55,346 nt of DNA. Origin: Sulfuricurvum sp. IAE1. Lineage in GTDB: Bacteria > Campylobacterota > Campylobacteria > Campylobacterales > Sulfurimonadaceae. The number at the start of each line of letters is the position of its first letter. Position 1 is the stretch's first letter. The stretch is taken from contig NZ_SLTI01000024.1 in assembly GCF_004347735.1 (NCBI RefSeq), positions 1 through 55,346 of the forward strand. The letters run 5' to 3'. The notes under the pieces are model-generated. The model ran no database searches, was not told the origin of the DNA, and was given only the letters and a program-made list of their open reading frames with translations. This document shows positions 52,884-55,346 of the stretch, piece by piece. The position numbers and the translations under genes were made by a program.

Positions 52884-53213
52884 TTAGCCGCACGACGGGA
52901 CGTTTCCGCTGTCCGAACCGTATTCTTTAGCGAAATCGCCGATATCCTGCAGCTTCTCCTTCATCGCGGGGTTGGCCAGCACCGGCACCGCGGCGGGGAA
53001 ACGTTCTCCGTACTCCTTGATGAACCCTTTCGCGTCATCCGCAAAGAGTTCTTCCCATTCGGCCACCGTATGTTCGGCGGCAAACTTCGTCCCGTTCATC
53101 CCGAATTTCGCTTTAAGCGTTTTGAGATATACCTTCTGACCTGTTTTCGCGTCGGCTTGCGCCATTGAAGCCGCAAGAGCCGCCGCAGCCATTAACATGA
53201 TAAGTTTTTTCAT
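52884..53213 (-). CDS. Exported small hypothetical protein (109 aa)
   Basis: A periplasmic protein with a clear signal peptide (1-20, ending MAQA). Residues 28-85 are helical with basic and acidic patches. There is no CxxCH, so it is not a cytochrome despite its location beside one. The C-terminal SDSGNVPSCG carries one Cys. I recall similar proteins in Sulfurimonas relatives without a named function. It has a good AAGGAG upstream. Confidence 0.6.
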   Translation of the reverse strand: MKKLIMLMAAAALAASMAQADAKTGQKVYLKTLKAKFGMNGTKFAAEHTVAEWEELFADDAKGFIKEYGERFPAAVPVLANPAMKEKLQDIGDFAKEYGSDSGNVPSCG

Positions 53214-53307
53214 TGCCGTCTCCTTGTTCGAGGAATCTCTTTGGGAGGTTTTCCTCTTTGGATAGGAGCAGTATAAAAAAGGATCGTGGAGCGATTGTGA
53301 AGAAAAA

Positions 53308-53529
53308 TCAGGCGTTGTGCAACCGTTCGATCAGGCGGGCAATCTGCTTTTCTTGTTCGAACAGTGCGAAGTTTTTACGGACATAGGCTTGCAGGAGCAC
53401 TTTGAGGTCGTTGTTCCCCTCGAAATGAAAATCCTCTTTCATCGCGGCGATCAAAAAGCGGGCAAAATCGTCTTCGACGTCGATGTCGTAGCGTTTGGCG
53501 TTGATCGTCAGGGAGACTTTGGTTTTCAC
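53308..53529 (-). CDS. Small conserved hypothetical protein (73 aa), ZapA-like?
   Basis: A cytoplasmic 73-residue protein. An N-terminal beta-hairpin (TKVSLTINAKRYDIDVED) followed by a helix resembles the size and layout of ZapA-like cell-division factors, but the similarity is weak. It is located 3 bases behind the coiled-coil gene on the same strand, so a two-protein complex is plausible. It is Glu/Lys rich. Confidence 0.5.
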   Translation of the reverse strand: MKTKVSLTINAKRYDIDVEDDFARFLIAAMKEDFHFEGNNDLKVLLQAYVRKNFALFEQEKQIARLIERLHNA

Positions 53530-53532
53530 GGA

Positions 53533-53805
53533 TCAGCCCAGCATGCTTTCGATTTTGGCGATGATCGCCTCGATCTCGGCATCTTTCTCGGCAAGTTCGG
53601 CGTTTTTGGCGGTCAGTTCGGCGTCTTTGGTCCGCAGTTCGGCGGTGAGGCGCTCGATCTCGTCGTCTTTTCCGCTGCCGTGGGCACGGATGGCGACAAT
53701 CTCCTGACGCAGGGTTTCGAGTTCTTCTTTAGCCGTATTGTAGCGGGAGAGAAGGTCGCTTGCGAGTGTTTCGAGTTTTTCCAGGGGAGTCGGATTAAAA
53801 AGCAT
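53533..53805 (-). CDS. Short coiled-coil protein (90 aa), ZapB-like?
   Basis: A 90-residue protein that is almost entirely one coiled coil (about 8-85), containing repeating AEL-K/TKDAE segments. Its length and form recall ZapB, but the sequence is too simple to assign. It lies upstream of the 73-residue gene (3-base gap). A perfect 10-bp inverted repeat lies about 100 bases upstream. Confidence 0.55.
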   Translation of the reverse strand: MLFNPTPLEKLETLASDLLSRYNTAKEELETLRQEIVAIRAHGSGKDDEIERLTAELRTKDAELTAKNAELAEKDAEIEAIIAKIESMLG

Positions 53806-53905
53806 GATTAGCCTCGGATCGGAATTTTTTCGTTTGATCTACTGGACGCAATTTTAACACACTTTGATAGTCACTTTCGCTTTTGGACAGCCATAGAGTT
53901 ATAGA

Positions 53906-53929
53906 CTGTATAAAAGTAGTTTTATACAG
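53906..53929. repeat. Perfect 10-bp inverted repeat
   Basis: CTGTATAAAA (53906-53915), spacer GTAG, and TTTTATACAG (53920-53929) are exact complements. It lies between the coiled-coil gene and yoeB. It may be an operator or the terminator of the toxin-antitoxin genes; the T-rich right arm fits a terminator on the minus strand only partly. Confidence 0.6.
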
Positions 53930-53994
53930 GTAATTATGTGCTCTTCCATTCGCGCTCTTTATTTTCGCACGGAGACGCATAGAGGTTTACCGAA

Positions 53995-54249
53995 TCAATA
54001 ATGGTATCGGCATTGTGCGATTAAAATCGAGTCGTCTTGGACGGCATAGACAATCCGATGTTCCCGGTTGATACGCCGTGACCAAAACCCGCTCCAGTTA
54101 AATTTCAGCAGTTCGGGATCACCGATCCCCGCAAACGGTTCTCTGCTGATCGCTTTGATCAGTTCATTAATCCGCTTGAGCATTTTTTTATCCGTCTCTT
54201 GCCAATAGAGATAATCATTCCATGCCTCTTCGGCAAAAACGATCTTCAT
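53995..54249 (-). CDS. yoeB: YoeB-family mRNA interferase toxin
   Basis: Ribosome-dependent endoribonuclease of 84 residues. The catalytic residues known for E. coli YoeB, Glu46, Arg65 and His83 with Tyr84 at the end (RYHY), are found at exactly these positions. The gene overlaps the antitoxin stop by 4 bases (ATGA arrangement), a normal coupling. It should be functional when free of antitoxin. Confidence 0.95.
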   Translation of the reverse strand: MKIVFAEEAWNDYLYWQETDKKMLKRINELIKAISREPFAGIGDPELLKFNWSGFWSRRINREHRIVYAVQDDSILIAQCRYHY

Positions 54250-54500
54250 TCCTCAATCAACTCTTTTTCGATTCCGCGTCCGCTGCGCAACGATTCGATA
54301 GCGCTGTTGAGACGCACAGCATTGGTTGTACTTTGCATCAGATAAGCGGTCTCCTCATAGGAGCGGAAATCTTCTTCAGACATTAACACGGCATTGCCTC
54401 CGCTTCGTCGCGTGATGAGTACGGGAATATGGTCATTGACAGCCGTATCGATCGTACGGGCAAACTGTTCACGTGCAGATGTATAAGTAATGGCGGTCAT
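54246..54500 (-). CDS. yefM: YefM-family antitoxin
   Basis: DNA-binding antitoxin of 84 residues (Phd/YefM fold). The N-terminus MTAITYTSAREQFARTID and LITRRSGGNAVLMSEEDF are characteristic. The acidic C-terminus would wrap YoeB. The start at 54500 is supported by AAGGAGG six bases ahead. The operator at 54517-54546 implies autoregulation. Confidence 0.95.
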   Translation of the reverse strand: MTAITYTSAREQFARTIDTAVNDHIPVLITRRSGGNAVLMSEEDFRSYEETAYLMQSTTNAVRLNSAIESLRSGRGIEKELIEE

Positions 54501-54516
54501 ACAATACCTCCTTGTC

Positions 54517-54546
54517 AAAACATGTACATATAATAGTACATGTTTT
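54517..54546 (-). promoter_or_regulatory. YefM-YoeB operator
   Basis: A perfect 11-bp inverted repeat AAAACATGTAC/GTACATGTTTT with an 8-base AT spacer, containing TGTACA, the core known from E. coli yefM operators. It overlaps the likely minus-strand -10 (TATTAT). Confidence 0.8.
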
Positions 54547-54692
54547 TGGAAATGTCAAGATTATATGAACACAAAACTCACTAAAACCAATAAGGTTTCG
54601 GCTGTGAAAAAGATTTATTAAAATTAGGAACAATGCGTCTAAACACTTTCATATTCGATATGATTTCTCAGATTTTATAGTTAAGGATATCC

Positions 54693-55133
54693 ATGTTGAA
54701 ATATTTTTGGGAATTACTAGACAATCAAAAAAAGATATATGCTATTCTTGTTTCTATATCGTTGATTGTAGGTTTCTTAATTGGTATTTTTGCAAGTATT
54801 TCAAATTTACCGTTTATACCTGCTCAGTTGAAAGTAGGAATGAAGCTTTATAAAGCATCGGAATCTCTTAGTGATATTCAAATGAGTACTGCTAGCTTAG
54901 TAGAGAATATTGTTCCAATGATGACTAATCCAAATGAGAGACTGATTTGTGTATCAAATGATGAAAAATATATTGTGAGTTTAAATAGTGCGGAAGCAAT
55001 GAATTTTCAACCAAATATCAAAAAACTTGGAGCTAATATTAACCTTGAAAATTGCAGATTACTCTCAGACCTCGAAAAAGAAAATTTTGATATAAGTGAA
55101 GGATGGGGACAAAAATTAGCAAAAAGACTATAG
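54693..55133 (+). CDS. AT-rich membrane-anchored hypothetical protein (146 aa)
   Basis: A 146-residue protein with one N-terminal membrane helix (about 15-36) and a soluble rest. No domain is recognised. Codon use is AT-rich, with many TTT, AAA and ATT codons, unlike all genes upstream, which suggests transfer. AAGGA is found nine bases ahead of the ATG. Flanked by the toxin-antitoxin locus and the putative insertion element. Confidence 0.65.
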   Translation: MLKYFWELLDNQKKIYAILVSISLIVGFLIGIFASISNLPFIPAQLKVGMKLYKASESLSDIQMSTASLVENIVPMMTNPNERLICVSNDEKYIVSLNSAEAMNFQPNIKKLGANINLENCRLLSDLEKENFDISEGWGQKLAKRL

Positions 55134-55252
55134 TTCTCTTTCAAAAAAATAACCAAAATACTGCTATGGCCTAAATAAGTTATTGACTGTGTTCTTATAG
55201 ATCAAGTGTATAATTTCTGATAAAGAATACAAACACACGAGATTTAATAAGG
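55134..55252. other. AT-rich gap before the putative insertion element
   Basis: No gene seen. It contains TTGACT at about 55183 and TATAAT at 55209-55214, a fair sigma-70 promoter on the plus strand. CACGAGATTT at 55236-55245 can pair with AAATTTCGTG at 55262-55271 (9 of 10 bases). Confidence 0.4.
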
Positions 55253-55346
55253 GAGTGTTAGAAATTTCGTGTCAGTCCGATAGAATTGTATATTCTAAAG
55301 GAAAGACAGATGAACGAGGTGTTCAATTTTAACGAGGCAGTGAAAG
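55253..55346 (+). mobile_element. Possible left end of an IS256-type insertion sequence (cut by window)
   Basis: The sequence GTGTTAGAAATTTCGTGTCA resembles terminal repeats of mutator/IS256 elements as I remember them, and a short frame with good ribosome binding begins 40 bases later. Only the left end lies in the window; the opposite end and target duplication cannot be seen, so the identity is tentative. Confidence 0.4.
55310..55346 (+). CDS. Start of a possible IS256-family transposase (partial)
   Basis: ATG at 55310, preceded by AAAGGAAAG. Only 12 codons (MNEVFNFNEAVK) are visible before the window ends. The N-terminus is reminiscent of IS256-family transposases. Too short to be certain. 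Confidence 0.4.
   Translation, partial: MNEVFNFNEAVK

Noticed and set aside
53795-53980. 61-codon minus-strand frame across the 10-bp palindrome
   Set aside because: Composition and lack of start signals suggest non-coding intergenic DNA.

Overview
The window looks like chromosome of a free-living Campylobacterota (Epsilonproteobacteria), closest in flavour to Sulfurimonas/Sulfuricurvum. This is inferred from gene content and order, not from a search. Gene pairs and blocks typical of the phylum are present: fdxA-ndk-yceD-rpmF-plsX-fabH; argF-hemB next to ribA-rsmG; M23 peptidase / PgbA-type protein / GlcD / BrkB / ComEC in the order also known in Campylobacter; a Helicobacter-type remote CheZ; DUF3972; a glutamine synthetase without the adenylylation tyrosine; and several periplasmic c-type cytochromes. 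Base composition is even and moderately GC-rich over most of the window. It drops clearly in two places: inside the DnaB intein (25.73-26.76 kb) and over the last 0.9 kb.

Layout. 0-9.4 kb: der, a phosphoribosyltransferase, metK, ferredoxin, ndk, the rpmF/plsX/fabH lipid-ribosome operon, a HIT protein and a DEAD-box helicase with a long leader. 9.4-16.5 kb: a pentaheme cytochrome, argF, hemB, ribA, rsmG, small conserved proteins, alr and an agmatine deiminase. 16.5-24.9 kb: a TonB-dependent receptor with copper-receptor signatures, a Nudix hydrolase, a Csd3-type cell-shape peptidase, a PgbA-type protein, a FAD oxidase, BrkB and ComEC. 24.9-31.3 kb (minus strand): two prepilin-like proteins, priA, ispG, and dnaB interrupted by a 343-residue LAGLIDADG intein exactly in the Walker A motif. 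31.4-45.9 kb: a NifX-like protein with a His/Asp-rich loop, pckA, glnA, a PHP phosphatase, cheZ, a U32 protein, purE, DUF3972, DUF89, a two-sensor diguanylate cyclase, glyQ and recD2. 46-53.8 kb: cytochrome c peroxidase, an L,D-transpeptidase, a GNAT enzyme, an NhaC antiporter, a two-component system, an exported probable barrel protein, cytochrome c553 and small proteins. 53.8-55.3 kb: a YefM-YoeB toxin-antitoxin pair, an AT-rich membrane protein and the start of what may be an IS256-type element cut by the window edge.

Most of the window is housekeeping: translation, replication/recombination, cofactors, nitrogen and carbon metabolism, envelope, chemotaxis. I see no CRISPR array, no rRNA or tRNA gene, no prophage and no recognisable defence island. 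The strongest points for follow-up are the P-loop intein in DnaB, the copper-site signature of the TonB receptor, a shared leaderless-promoter layout on three genes, an antiporter whose reading frame starts upstream of any canonical start codon, and the accessory right edge.
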